From Paraburkholderia fynbosensis (lineage in GTDB: Bacteria; Pseudomonadota; Gammaproteobacteria; Burkholderiales; Burkholderiaceae): a stretch of DNA of 64,000 bases. Numbering within the stretch: position 1 is the stretch's first letter; every line of letters begins with the position of its first letter. Made by a program: the position numbers and the translations under genes. The stretch lies in the NCBI RefSeq assembly GCF_902859935.1, contig NZ_CADIKI010000018.1:1-64000 (forward strand), written 5' to 3'. The notes under the pieces are model-generated. The model did no database searches. It was not told the origin of the DNA and worked only from the letters and a program-made list of their open reading frames with translations. This document shows positions 44,615-52,965 of this stretch, piece after piece.

Positions 44615-44624
44615 GGAGAGCAAC

Positions 44625-47324
44625 ATGTATAAGCAAAACAGCAGCCAGTTCAAGTATTTCGTCGGCGTCAACTCGCTGGCGCAGATCGCCACGCGTGACG
44701 ATCGCGTGTGCGTGCTCAATATCCTGGGCGGTGAGTCCTCGGACGTGACGCCCGTCAGTCATGCGTTCTCAGGCGGGAATATTGTCTTCGGCACGGCGCC
44801 GGGCAAAGGCGGGCAAGTGCTCACCACATCGATCGGAGATATCCCGGTCTACAACAACGTCCGCGAGGGTCTGGAAGCGGGGCATCGGTTCAACTGCGGC
44901 GTGGTCTATCTGCCGCCATCGGCGGCTCGCGACGGCGTCGCCGAACTGATTCGCGTCAATCCCGATCTGAAAAAGATTTTCATCATCACCGAAAAGATCG
45001 CCGTACACGACGCCCGCGAAATTCGCGCGATGGGTCAGCAAGCGGGCATCGACATCTTTGGTGCGAACGGGCTCGGCGTCGCTGACTCGTGGAATCGCGT
45101 GAGAATTGGCGGAGCACTCGGCGGCGATAGTCCGGACGATTCATTGCGCAAGGGATCGATCGCCATCTTCTCGAACTCCGGCGGCTTCAGTACGACGATC
45201 GCGCAATACTTGCGCATGAGCGGCTGGGGCACGTCGACCGTCATCTCGAGCGGCAAGGACGTCTACATTCACTATGCCGCGCCGGAATTTGCATTCGCAC
45301 TTGCCAACGATGCTCGAAGCAAGGCCGCTGTGCTCTATTGCGAACCGGGTGGCTACTATGAGGCCGATGCGGTCTTCACGAAACCGGTGGTCGCCTGTGT
45401 GGTGGGCCGGTGGAAGAGCCGCCTCACGCGTGCGGTAGGCCATGCGGGCGCGATGGCCGGCGGCTCCGACGACGCGCAAGCCAAGGAGCGCTGGTTCATG
45501 GAAAAGTTTGGCGTGGACTGCCTCTTCACGCCTGACGATCCGTGCTGCTCCGCCAAGGGCGCGGTCGTCACGAACATCGCGCATATCCCGGCGGCGCTGA
45601 CCGCCATCATGCGCGCCAACGCGACGATGCCTGACTTCGAACCCGAAGGCAGCCTTGCGCTCAAGCCGTGGTTCGGCTCCGACCAGGGAATTCAGCTTCC
45701 GTCCGACCTTGCCATCCCTGTAGTGGGAGCAGTCGCGCCTTACGACGAGCAAGTCCTGCAGCTCAATCGGCAAGTCGGTGCAGTTGCGCCACGTCAGGCG
45801 TTAAAGGATGCGTCGGGAGCATCGCAGATGGATGCGAAAACGCAAGTGAGCAGCCTGTATGGCGCCTCGATGCTCGACGCGGCGACGCATTCGCTCGAAG
45901 CGAACGTCAGCCTTGCCCTGCTTCACGAGTTCGGCGGAGAAAACGACGAGAAGCTCATCGATGTCGCGATCGCTGCGTGCGTCAATCTGCACGGAACGCC
46001 GGAACTCGCGGCAGCGCAAGCCGCACGCGAGGCCGGCAATGCACCCAACGCCATCCTGGCCGCCGCGGCCTCGATCATCGGGCCGAATCGTCAGCGGGCG
46101 GCGCGGGATGCCGCGAAATGGATGATCGAACGCTTCTCGGCAGCCGGCCTTACGAGTGCGCTCGACGAGAACTTCGACATTGCCCTGATCGACCTCAGCG
46201 GCTGCGAGCCGCTCTTTGCCGACACACGCGATTTGCGCGCCGAAGGGATGCTCGCGGGACTCGCCGAGCGCCGAGTCAGATCGGTCCTCGTGCGCTGGCT
46301 CACGTCTCAGCCCGCTCACCCGACAGCAGACGCTGTTCTGGCCGCGATCTCCATGACGCTCGCGTGGGGACCGCTGATGCGCAAGCGCATCTCGCGCGTC
46401 ACGGCCGAAAGCCTGCCCTGGTGGACCATGTTGTTCGGGACGCTGATCGGTGCATCGGCGGACGCCTCGCGACACCGTCCCGACGGCTTTTGCGGCTTTA
46501 CGACGCAAGCGCTGCTGAACGAACGCAGCCTGACAGAAATCTGTTTCGCCGCGTTGCTCAACCTCGCGCCGGAGCCCAACGATCTGTTCGCCTTCAAGAC
46601 GCTCGTCGGACTGCTGCTCACCAACGGTCCGGGAGCCATCTCGGCGCAGGGAGCAAAGGGCGCGGTATCCGCTGACGGCCCGGAAAGCCCCGAGCGCGTG
46701 CAACTGAACAAGGCGCTGGTCGGCTTTCTCACCCATACAGGCTATACGCACGGCGGCAATGGCTATGAAGGCATCGCTTTCCTGATCGAAGCGTTCAGGG
46801 ACAGCGGGCTTGCCGATCCGTCCGACCCCGCGCACGGCGTAGACCTGCGCTCGCTGGCCGAGCGCTCGGTCGAGCGCTATGCGCAGTACAAGGCACGACA
46901 GAAGCATGCCGGCAGCCTCGATATCGCGAAGCTGCCGGGCGTGAACCATCCCGTCTTCAAGGACAGGCCGGTCAACTACGATCCACGCGAAGTGTTCATC
47001 GCGGAACTGTGCGAGAAGCGTGGGGAATATAACGTGTTCCATGCTTTCTATCGCGAAATGGCGCAGGCGTTGTTTGATGCCGGCGTCTCCCGCAACGTGT
47101 ACTGCGTAAACGTCGATGCCGTGATCGCGGCGCTGCTGCTGAAGATGCTGTGGCAGCCGCTGCAACGTGGTGAATTGACTGAGACCGATCTGGAAACCGC
47201 CGCATTCACGATCTTCCTTTATCCCCGCATGCTCGGATGCGCGGCGGAAATCGACGATCACCTGAACCGGGGGCGCAACATGGACACCCGAACGCCCGCG
47301 TCCCAGTGCCGCTTCGTAGCTTGA
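44625..47324 (+). CDS. ATP-citrate-lyase-like large subunit: SCS-alpha plus citrate-synthase-like domains
   Basis: An 899-residue protein. Residues 1 to about 330 form a succinyl-CoA-synthetase-alpha-like part with the phospho-histidine His273 in VGHAGAMAGG. The C-terminal third (about 590-899) is citrate-synthase/citryl-CoA-lyase-like: TNGPGAISAQG (666-676), THGGNGYEG, GVNHPVFK with His775, and NVDAVIAAL with Asp831. In ATP-citrate lyase the first of these motifs begins with D-H-G; here it reads T-N-G, so one histidine is lost. This suggests altered lyase chemistry or substrate. A GAGGAGAG site precedes the ATG. With the ATP-grasp subunit it would make acyl-CoA from ATP, CoA and acid, then cleave it to acetyl-CoA and an oxo acid. 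Confidence 0.85.
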   Translation: MYKQNSSQFKYFVGVNSLAQIATRDDRVCVLNILGGESSDVTPVSHAFSGGNIVFGTAPGKGGQVLTTSIGDIPVYNNVREGLEAGHRFNCGVVYLPPSAARDGVAELIRVNPDLKKIFIITEKIAVHDAREIRAMGQQAGIDIFGANGLGVADSWNRVRIGGALGGDSPDDSLRKGSIAIFSNSGGFSTTIAQYLRMSGWGTSTVISSGKDVYIHYAAPEFAFALANDARSKAAVLYCEPGGYYEADAVFTKPVVACVVGRWKSRLTRAVGHAGAMAGGSDDAQAKERWFMEKFGVDCLFTPDDPCCSAKGAVVTNIAHIPAALTAIMRANATMPDFEPEGSLALKPWFGSDQGIQLPSDLAIPVVGAVAPYDEQVLQLNRQVGAVAPRQALKDASGASQMDAKTQVSSLYGASMLDAATHSLEANVSLALLHEFGGENDEKLIDVAIAACVNLHGTPELAAAQAAREAGNAPNAILAAAASIIGPNRQRAARDAAKWMIERFSAAGLTSALDENFDIALIDLSGCEPLFADTRDLRAEGMLAGLAERRVRSVLVRWLTSQPAHPTADAVLAAISMTLAWGPLMRKRISRVTAESLPWWTMLFGTLIGASADASRHRPDGFCGFTTQALLNERSLTEICFAALLNLAPEPNDLFAFKTLVGLLLTNGPGAISAQGAKGAVSADGPESPERVQLNKALVGFLTHTGYTHGGNGYEGIAFLIEAFRDSGLADPSDPAHGVDLRSLAERSVERYAQYKARQKHAGSLDIAKLPGVNHPVFKDRPVNYDPREVFIAELCEKRGEYNVFHAFYREMAQALFDAGVSRNVYCVNVDAVIAALLLKMLWQPLQRGELTETDLETAAFTIFLYPRMLGCAAEIDDHLNRGRNMDTRTPASQCRFVA

Positions 47325-47339
47325 GCGCTTCGCCCACGC

Positions 47340-47383
47340 TGATAACCAGCGGACATCAATCGTTTCGAAAATAGCACTTATCG
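47340..47383 (+). promoter_or_regulatory. Conserved 44-bp element, copy 2
   Basis: The second copy of the TGATAAC/ACATCAAT/GCACTTATCG element, with the same internal spacing as at 42970-43013. It lies 16 bases past the lyase-like gene and 80 bases before the MFS start, where a separate promoter for the transporter genes is expected. Confidence 0.6.
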
Positions 47384-47463
47384 TTTCGTGTGCTTCGGGC
47401 GAATATTCGACAAACAACAAATCGCCCGAACACTGCAAGTTCAAAATTTCTGGAGACACCTCA

Positions 47464-48762
47464 ATGCATCCCTCCTCACCCCCGCTGGCCCCCGGGCAAT
47501 CGAAGGCATCCGCCGTGCTACGCGTGACGGCAGGCAACTTCCTGGAGCAGTTCGACTTCTTCCTGTTCGGCTTCTATGCCACGAAGATTGGCGCGGTCTT
47601 TTTCCCGGCGGGGAGCGAGTTCGCTTCACTGATGATGACGTTCGCAGTGTTCGGCGCGGGCTTCCTGATGCGGCCGCTCGGCGCAATCATCCTCGGCGCG
47701 TATATCGACGATGTCGGTCGCCGCAAGGGCCTGATTGTCACGCTGTCGATCATGGCGAGCGGCACCATCCTGATCGCGTTCGTGCCCGGCTATGCGACGA
47801 TCGGACTATTCGCCCCGGCGCTGGTTCTCATTGGCCGTCTGCTGCAGGGTTTCTCCGCGGGTGCGGAACTGGGCGGCGTATCGGTTTATCTCGCCGAGAT
47901 GGCGACGCCGGGCCGCAAGGGTTTCTTCACGAGCTGGCAGTCGGCGAGCCAGCAAGTGGCGATCGTCATCGCTGCCGCGCTCGGCTTCGCGCTGAATCAT
48001 TGGCTCGACACGGCGGCGATCGCCGCGTGGGGATGGCGCGTGCCGTTCTTCGTCGGCTGCATGATCGTGCCGTTCATCTTCATCTTGCGGCGCAATCTCG
48101 AGGAAACGCAGGACTTCAAACAGCGCCAGCATCGCCCGAGCATGAAAGAAGTCTTTACGACGCTCGTGCAGAACTGGAATGTCGTGATCGCGGGCGTGCT
48201 GCTGGTCGCAATGACCACGACGAGCTTCTATCTGATCACGGTGTATGCGCCGACGTTTGGCAAGACGGTCCTGCATCTGAGCACCGCCGATAGCCTGCTC
48301 GTCACGCTGTGCGTGGGGATCTCCAACTTCATCTGGCTGCCGATTGGTGGCGCCCTGTCGGACCGGATCGGACGCCGTCCACTCCTTCTCGGAATGACGA
48401 TCCTCGCAATTGCGACCGCCTATCCCGCGCTATCGCTGCTGGCTCACGCGCCGAGCTTCGTCAACATGCTGCTTGTGCTGCTCTGGCTTTCGTTCATGTA
48501 CGGGATGTACAACGGCGCGATGATTGTCGCGCTCACCGAAGTGATGCCGGTCGAAGTGCGCGTCGCTGGATTCTCGCTGGCCTACAGCCTCGCAACGGCG
48601 GTCTTTGGCGGTTTCACACCCGTTATCTCGACCGCCCTCATTCACGTGACGGGCGACAAAGCCGCGCCGGGCTACTGGATGAGCTTCGCCGCGGTGTGCG
48701 GGCTCGGTGCCACGCTCGCACTGTATCGGCGCCGTTCCGTTCCGCTGCATGCGGCTTCCTGA
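47464..48762 (+). CDS. MFS metabolite:proton symporter (citrate/tricarballylate-type)
   Basis: A 432-residue, 12-helix transporter of the metabolite:H+ symporter family. N-terminal NFLEQFDFFLFGFYA, loop motif GAYIDDVGRRKGL and second-half SDRIGRRPLLLG are typical of CitA/TcuC-like citrate and tricarballylate carriers. A GGAGACACC site precedes the ATG. A conserved 44-bp element upstream links it to the ATP-citrate-lyase-like operon, pointing to a tri- or dicarboxylate as the common substrate. Confidence 0.88.
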   Translation: MHPSSPPLAPGQSKASAVLRVTAGNFLEQFDFFLFGFYATKIGAVFFPAGSEFASLMMTFAVFGAGFLMRPLGAIILGAYIDDVGRRKGLIVTLSIMASGTILIAFVPGYATIGLFAPALVLIGRLLQGFSAGAELGGVSVYLAEMATPGRKGFFTSWQSASQQVAIVIAAALGFALNHWLDTAAIAAWGWRVPFFVGCMIVPFIFILRRNLEETQDFKQRQHRPSMKEVFTTLVQNWNVVIAGVLLVAMTTTSFYLITVYAPTFGKTVLHLSTADSLLVTLCVGISNFIWLPIGGALSDRIGRRPLLLGMTILAIATAYPALSLLAHAPSFVNMLLVLLWLSFMYGMYNGAMIVALTEVMPVEVRVAGFSLAYSLATAVFGGFTPVISTALIHVTGDKAAPGYWMSFAAVCGLGATLALYRRRSVPLHAAS

Positions 48763-48806
48763 AGCATCGCTTCGCTCCTCGAACTTAGCGTGACGTTCTT
48801 TCAACC

Positions 48807-49589
48807 ATGAAATCCATCCTTCTGAAAATCTGCACTGCGGCGCTCCTCGGCAGCGCCGCCGCTGCGGCGAATGTGCAGGCCGCCGATCTGCACGTGATGA
48901 GCTCTGGCGGCTTCACCGCCGCCTACAAGCTGCTCGGCCCGAAATTCGCGGCGTCCACGGGCAACACGCTCGATACCGCGCTCGGACCGTCGATGGGCAA
49001 GTCGCCGGAGGCCATTCCGAACCGGCTTCAGCGCGGCGAGCCTGCCGACGTGGTGATCATGGTCGGCTATGCACTCGACGACCTCATCAAGCAGGGCAAG
49101 GTAATCCCCGATTCGCGCGTCGAGCTCGCGGATTCGCGCATCGGGATGGTCGTGCGCGATGGCGTGCCGAAGCCCGACATCGGATCTGAGGCGGCGCTCA
49201 AGGAAACCTTGCTGCATGCCCGGTCGATCGCCTACTCGGATAGCGCGAGCGGCGTCTATATCGAGCGCGAGTTGTTCAAGCGGCTCGGCATCGAGGACCA
49301 GGTGAAGACCAAGGCGAAGATGATCCCGAAGATCCCGGTGGCGTCAGTGGTTGCAACCGGCGACTATGAAGTGGGATTTCAGCAGGTGAGTGAGTTGCTC
49401 CCGGTGAAGGGCGCGGCTTACGTCGGCAAGATTCCGGAGTCGATGCAGTCCGTCACGCGCTTTGCAGCCGGCATCCCGGTCGGCGCGCAGCATCCGAAGG
49501 AAGCAAAAGCGCTGCTCGACTATCTCGCGTCGCCCGCCGTGCAGCCGGAGGTGACATCGACCGGGCTCGATTCCGTCGCCACGCATTGA
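48807..49589 (+). CDS. Orphan ModA-like periplasmic binding protein
   Basis: The 260-residue precursor has a signal peptide cut after about residue 25 (AAAANVQAADLHV). The mature part follows the molybdate-binding/family-II pattern: LHVMSSGGFTAAYKLLGPKF, the PADVVIMVGYALDDLI segment and SIAYSDSASGVYIE. Molybdate transport genes (modB, modC) are absent. It follows the MFS gene by 44 bases on the same strand. Comparable orphans occur beside carboxylate catabolic genes, so it may bind the organic acid or serve a sensory role. Confidence 0.82.
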   Translation: MKSILLKICTAALLGSAAAAANVQAADLHVMSSGGFTAAYKLLGPKFAASTGNTLDTALGPSMGKSPEAIPNRLQRGEPADVVIMVGYALDDLIKQGKVIPDSRVELADSRIGMVVRDGVPKPDIGSEAALKETLLHARSIAYSDSASGVYIERELFKRLGIEDQVKTKAKMIPKIPVASVVATGDYEVGFQQVSELLPVKGAAYVGKIPESMQSVTRFAAGIPVGAQHPKEAKALLDYLASPAVQPEVTSTGLDSVATH

Positions 49590-49604
49590 GACGACGGCAA
49601 CGAT

Positions 49605-50906
49605 TCAGCCCGGCAGGTCGGCGGGCTGATCGAAAGCTTCTTCGGGCTCATGCGACAGGCTCAATGCATCCTTCAGACGCGTGCGGTCGCAGGCGTGCTC
49701 CCACATCGATACGAAGATCACCGCGCAGGCGTTGCTGATTACGCTCGTGAGGGCACGCGCCTCGGACATAAAGCGATCGATGCCGACCAGTAGCGCGACG
49801 CCTGCAACCGGCAGATCGGGAATGACGGCGAGCGTCGCGACGAGCGCAACCAGTCCGCTGCCCGACACGCCCGCCGCGCCCTTCGAGGTGAGCAGCATGA
49901 CCGCGAGCATCGTGGCGATCTGGCCGCCCGAAAGGTGTACATCGCACGCTTGCGCGATGAACATGGAGGCGAGCGTCAGATAGATCGCCGTACCGTCGAG
50001 ATTGAAGGAATAGCCGGCAGGCAGCACGAGACCCACGATGCCTTTGTCGCAGCCAAGCGCTTCGAGCTTGACGATGAGGCGCGGCAGCACCGGTTCGGTC
50101 GACGACGTCGCGAGCACGATGACGAGTTCCTCGCGAATGTAGCGCAGCAAACGCCACAGGGAGAAGCGATGCAGGCGTGCGAGGAGGCCGAGCACGCAGA
50201 CGACGAACAGCAGGCACGCCGCATAGAACGACAACATCAGCATGCCGAGCGAGCCAATAGAATGGATGCCGAAACGGCCCACCGTGAACGCCATCGCGCC
50301 AAATGCCCCCACGGGGGCAAGCCGCATGATCAGCGCGAGGATGCGGAACAGCACGTGTGCGACGCTATCGATGAATTCCTGCACTCGCCGTCCGGCGTTT
50401 CCGCTGGCGTTCAATGCGAAGCCGAACAGAAGGGCAAGCAGCAGGACCGGCAGAACCTCGCCTTTGTCGAAGGCGCCGACGAGCGTCTCCGGAATCAGAT
50501 GCAGTGCGAACTCGGTGAGCCCGTGCGACTGCGTGCGCGTCGAATACTGCGCCAGGACGGCCGTGTCCAGATGATGCGGGTCGATGTGCAGTCCCGCACC
50601 CGGATGCAGCGCAAACGCGGTCGCGAGGCCCAGAACGAGCGCAACAATGGTGAGAACGTAGAACAACGCGAGCGCCTTCAGGATGGTCCGGCCGATCTTC
50701 GAACCGCTCGCAAGCGACGTGATGCCGATGACGATCGTGCAGAAGACGATTGGCGTGATCATCATGCGAACCAGCGCGACGAACGCATCGCTGAGCGGTT
50801 TCAGCGACGCGCCGAGCTGTGGCCAGAAGTGGCCGACGGTCATGCCGAGCCCCATTCCAAGCAGGACCTGGACGTAGAGCAGCCGCAATGGCCTTGGCAG
50901 TGTCAT
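49605..50906 (-). CDS. dctA: Dicarboxylate:cation symporter, DctA-like
   Basis: A 433-residue glutamate/dicarboxylate carrier. It has the re-entrant TSSTEPVLPRL motif, the PAGYSFNLDGTAIYL segment and SKGAAGVSGSG of the second hairpin, all diagnostic of DctA. It takes up succinate, fumarate, malate or related acids. Its start overlaps the stop of the preceding lysR gene by four bases, so regulator and carrier form a coupled pair. It converges on the MFS/binding-protein genes. Confidence 0.92.
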   Translation of the reverse strand: MTLPRPLRLLYVQVLLGMGLGMTVGHFWPQLGASLKPLSDAFVALVRMMITPIVFCTIVIGITSLASGSKIGRTILKALALFYVLTIVALVLGLATAFALHPGAGLHIDPHHLDTAVLAQYSTRTQSHGLTEFALHLIPETLVGAFDKGEVLPVLLLALLFGFALNASGNAGRRVQEFIDSVAHVLFRILALIMRLAPVGAFGAMAFTVGRFGIHSIGSLGMLMLSFYAACLLFVVCVLGLLARLHRFSLWRLLRYIREELVIVLATSSTEPVLPRLIVKLEALGCDKGIVGLVLPAGYSFNLDGTAIYLTLASMFIAQACDVHLSGGQIATMLAVMLLTSKGAAGVSGSGLVALVATLAVIPDLPVAGVALLVGIDRFMSEARALTSVISNACAVIFVSMWEHACDRTRLKDALSLSHEPEEAFDQPADLPG

Positions 50907-51832
50907 GTCGAGGTCTTCTTCGCCGCGCGCACCATGCCGCTGCGCTTCGTGTCGAGAATCGTCTGATAAAACTGCTGCGCGGCCGGCGCAAGCGGACGCC
51001 CCCGGCGCCTGACAATACCGACTCGCCTCGTTACGACCGGATCGACGAGCGGCACGCTGGTCAAAATCGGATGGTCGCGCATGGGCATTGCCATCGAAGG
51101 CACCGCTGCCACACCGAGTCCCGCTTCGATCAGGCCGAGCATGGTGGTGACATGGCGTGTCTCGCAGACGCTCGGCGCTGCCGGCGCCACGTTGGTCAAC
51201 GCCTGATCGAGCAGCAGGCGGTTGCCGGAAGTCTTGTCCACGGATACATATTCATGTTCATAAAGCTCGCTCCAGGTCACCTGCTTTTTCCGGGCAAGGG
51301 GATGATCGCGACGGCACGCGGCGACGAACCGTTCCTGCAGCAGGACCTTGAACTCGACCTCGGTTTCCTGGCTGCCCATGAAGCTGACGCCGAAATCGGC
51401 TTCACCGCTGATGACCGAGCCGAGCACATCGTTGGCGCTCGAGTCCAGCAGCTTTACCCGGATCCGCGGATAGCGGCTGTGATAGGCGGCGACGACGCTC
51501 GGCAGGAAATAGTAGGCGACCGACGGCACGCATGCGATGGTTACGTGACCGAGGCGGCTGGTGGAGACGTCGCGGATGCCGAGCAATGCAACATCGAGAT
51601 CGTCGAGAAGTTGTTCCGCGCTTGGGGCGAATACGCGACCTATGGTGGTGAGCGTCACGCTGCGGGTGGTCCGCTCGAAGAGCCGCACGCCGAGCGCCGC
51701 TTCGAGCTTCTCGATGCGCCGGCTTAGCGCTGGCTGCGAAATATTGACGGCCTCGGCCGCTTTGCGGAAGCTCCCCAACTCCACGACAGCTCGAAACGCC
51801 TGCAGATCGTTCAGGTCGAAGTTGACACCCAC
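50903..51832 (-). CDS. LysR-family regulator coupled to dctA
   Basis: A 309-residue LysR regulator. The DNA-binding domain begins FDLNDLQAFRAVVELGSFRK, with NISQPALSRRIEKLEAALG as the recognition helix. The effector domain (VTIACVPSVAYYFLPSVV...) follows. The GTG start at 51832 is supported by a GGAGG site 8 bases upstream. As the only regulator in this island, it is the main candidate to bind the duplicated 44-bp element, although it faces the other way. Confidence 0.9.
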   Translation of the reverse strand: MGVNFDLNDLQAFRAVVELGSFRKAAEAVNISQPALSRRIEKLEAALGVRLFERTTRSVTLTTIGRVFAPSAEQLLDDLDVALLGIRDVSTSRLGHVTIACVPSVAYYFLPSVVAAYHSRYPRIRVKLLDSSANDVLGSVISGEADFGVSFMGSQETEVEFKVLLQERFVAACRRDHPLARKKQVTWSELYEHEYVSVDKTSGNRLLLDQALTNVAPAAPSVCETRHVTTMLGLIEAGLGVAAVPSMAMPMRDHPILTSVPLVDPVVTRRVGIVRRRGRPLAPAAQQFYQTILDTKRSGMVRAAKKTST

Positions 51833-52039
51833 GGGACATCCTCCGCATTATCGATGCGGCTATTTTGCATGATGCGGGTGAAAGCGCCCATCGAGGAGAA
51901 CACCCGGTGATTAGCTCGCGAGGGGTACCGAAGTCGGATCAAGGGGTCGACCCGATACGATAATTCGACGAGACGCGATAGTCGAACACGTCATCAACTT
52001 GACAGATCCGCCCGAGGCATTGGTCGCGCTCGCATGCAG

Positions 52040-52163
52040 CCGTGGTGATCGAAAACTGCACCGAGCAGCTGTTTCTGTGTTTTGCAGCCGGTAAGCCTGG
52101 CGCTGTCGCCGTGCCCATCAATACGGCCGCGCGGGGTGACCTGCTCAAGTACTATCTGACGCT
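52040..52163 (+). pseudogene. Acyl-CoA synthetase (AMP-binding) N-terminal fragment
   Basis: Plus-strand reading VVIENCTEQLFLCFAAGKPG, then AVAVPINTAARGDLLKYYLT, matches the first conserved block of AMP-dependent acyl-CoA synthetases. The rest of the enzyme is missing, cut by an IS66 remnant at about 52163. It is a remnant of a deleted catabolic gene. Confidence 0.65.
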
Positions 52164-52262
52164 CCCAGCGGTTCAGAGAGTAGCCGATCGCTTCGACCAT
52201 CGGTGCCTTCGGCCAAAGAATCGCGAGTTTCTCCCTCATCGACGTCTCGAGGTGTATTAGCC
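52163..52262 (-). mobile_element. IS66-family transposase fragment
   Basis: On the minus strand MREKLAILWPKAPMVEAIGY and SLNRWE match the IS66 transposase segment that precedes its DGR..DNN catalytic end. Nothing of the rest of the element remains. It lies between the acyl-CoA synthetase and SDR fragments, so it probably mediated the deletion. Confidence 0.6.
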
Positions 52263-52346
52263 TGGACTGCACCTGACAGGTGGTCGCGGAAGCAAACGGA
52301 GCAACTGATTCAGTGAGGGATCAGTTTCTCCCTGGCTACGGCGGCG

Positions 52347-52757
52347 ATGCGCGTTTCGATGGCATGCCGGAACATCCTCGAACGCTCGGAAGGCTCCATC
52401 ATCAATATCGCCTCCATGCCCAGCTATATCGGCGATGCCGAGGTGCCGGCATACTGCGCGAGCAAGACCGGCATACTCGGTCTGACCCGCGCGCTTGCGC
52501 TTACCTTCGGTATGGCCAAAGTGCGCGTCAATGCGATTGCTCGGGGATACCATCGGACCGGGATGACCCGTGCACTTCGGGAAATCCCCATAAGCGCCAA
52601 CAAGATTGCAGCGCGCAGCGTGCTCAAACGTTGGGGCGAGGTCGACGATCTGGTTGGTGCCGCTTTGTTTCTGGCTTCGCCGGCAGCTTCGTTCATTACC
52701 GGCGCGACTTTGCCGATAGACGGCGGCTATGTGAGCGGAGTCCGATTTCGCCCGTAA
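52347..52757 (+). pseudogene. Truncated short-chain dehydrogenase/reductase
   Basis: The frame keeps the C-terminal two-thirds of an SDR: SIINIASMPSY, catalytic Tyr/Lys in AYCASKTG, VRVNAIARG and the closing ATLPIDGGYVSG. The N-terminal Rossmann GxxxGxG and NNAG segments are gone, replaced by sequence related to nothing visible. It cannot bind cofactor normally. The truncation point lies just right of the IS66 fragment. Confidence 0.75.
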
Positions 52758-52965
52758 TCAGGCGTCAGCCGGCGCCCTTGACGCGCTGTCTGGCCAGCAT
52801 GAACGCACGCGCCTTGTCCGTCAGCCGCGACTAACGTCCGGCACGCTACTGCAAATGAACTGCACCGCAAAACTCAATGCTCAACCTAAGAGTTCTACGA
52901 TTGCGGATGCAGCAGCTTCCTGTCCGCGCACGACACTGCGAGCCCGGAGGTATTCACCCGGACGC

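Noticed and set aside
45801..47537. Minus-strand open frame of nearly 580 codons opposite the lyase-like gene
   Set aside because: Arg/Gln/His-rich shadow frame; the plus strand has conserved motifs throughout.
49935..50966. Plus-strand open frame opposite dctA
   Set aside because: Composition is almost wholly charged and Gln/His-rich, as expected antisense to a hydrophobic transporter.
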